Shown here in pieces: positions 6,419-6,537 of a stretch of DNA of 6,537 nucleotides. The stretch spans positions 1 to 6,537 of the forward strand of contig DATFMH010000088.1 in NCBI GenBank assembly GCA_035267045.1, given 5' to 3'. Position 1 is the stretch's first letter. Each line of letters begins with the position of its first letter. The stretch is from DATFMH01 sp035267045 (GTDB lineage: Bacteria; Bacteroidota; Rhodothermia; Balneolales; DATFMH01). The notes under the pieces were generated by a model. It searched no databases. It was given only the letters and a program-made list of their open reading frames with translations, and was not told the DNA's origin. A program made the position numbers and the translations under genes.

Positions 6419-6479
6419 ATTTAACATTAACGAATGAAAATCTTTAACTAATTTTTAAACACTTATCTAATTTGTCGAA

Positions 6480-6537
6480 TTATTGTACCTCAATCTTAAT
6501 TGCTTTTCTTTTCATTTTAGATTTTGGGACTGACAAG
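6480..6537 (-). CDS. possible C-terminal end of an upstream leftward gene (partial)
   Basis: Only one minus-strand frame stays open from the right edge. It ends at TAA (6480-6482) after 18 codons, reading LSVPKSKMKRKAIKIEVQ. A basic tail like this is plausible for a protein end, and the position 72 bases upstream of fpg suits a co-directional neighbour. It is too short to identify, and an open frame of this length is expected by chance. No promoter motif stands out in 6419-6479. Confidence 0.22.
   Translation of the reverse strand, partial: LSVPKSKMKRKAIKIEVQ

Overview
The window is AT-rich bacterial DNA with five complete genes packed tightly together. It has no recognisable RNA gene, insertion sequence, CRISPR array or phage gene. 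The protein families and AT-rich intergenic spacers suggest a low-GC Gram-negative bacterium. Some Bacteroidota-like lineage is my guess, because clear Shine-Dalgarno motifs precede only some genes, but no marker gene here fixes the taxonomy.

Layout, left to right. Bases 59-820 (+) encode a VIT1/CCC1-family membrane transporter, probably for iron or manganese, with its own ribosome binding site. It faces, tail to tail with a 25-base gap, a run of four genes that all read leftwards. In transcription order these are fpg (6407-5610), a formamidopyrimidine-DNA glycosylase variant; ppsA (5567-3174), phosphoenolpyruvate synthase; pfkB (3072-2101), an E. coli Pfk-2-like 6-phosphofructokinase; and a family-4-type glycosyltransferase (2114-846) whose TTG start lies inside the 3' end of pfkB. 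A short open frame at the right edge may be the C-terminus of another leftward gene upstream of fpg.

How the genes may work together. PPS makes PEP from pyruvate, the gluconeogenic entry step. Pfk-2 phosphorylates fructose 6-phosphate, the glycolytic commitment step. The glycosyltransferase presumably uses a nucleotide sugar drawn from the same hexose-phosphate pool. The pfkB-glycosyltransferase overlap is the strongest sign of functional linkage. The ppsA-pfkB gap of about 100 bases could hold a separate promoter, so a single operon is an inference. Fpg and the VIT transporter look like unrelated neighbours.

I see no convincing new multi-gene system. The points most worth following are the unassigned glycosyltransferase coupled to Pfk-2, the PPS/Pfk-2 pairing of opposing enzymes, the Fpg variant with an altered DNA-wedge motif, and a nine-adenine tract early in ppsA.
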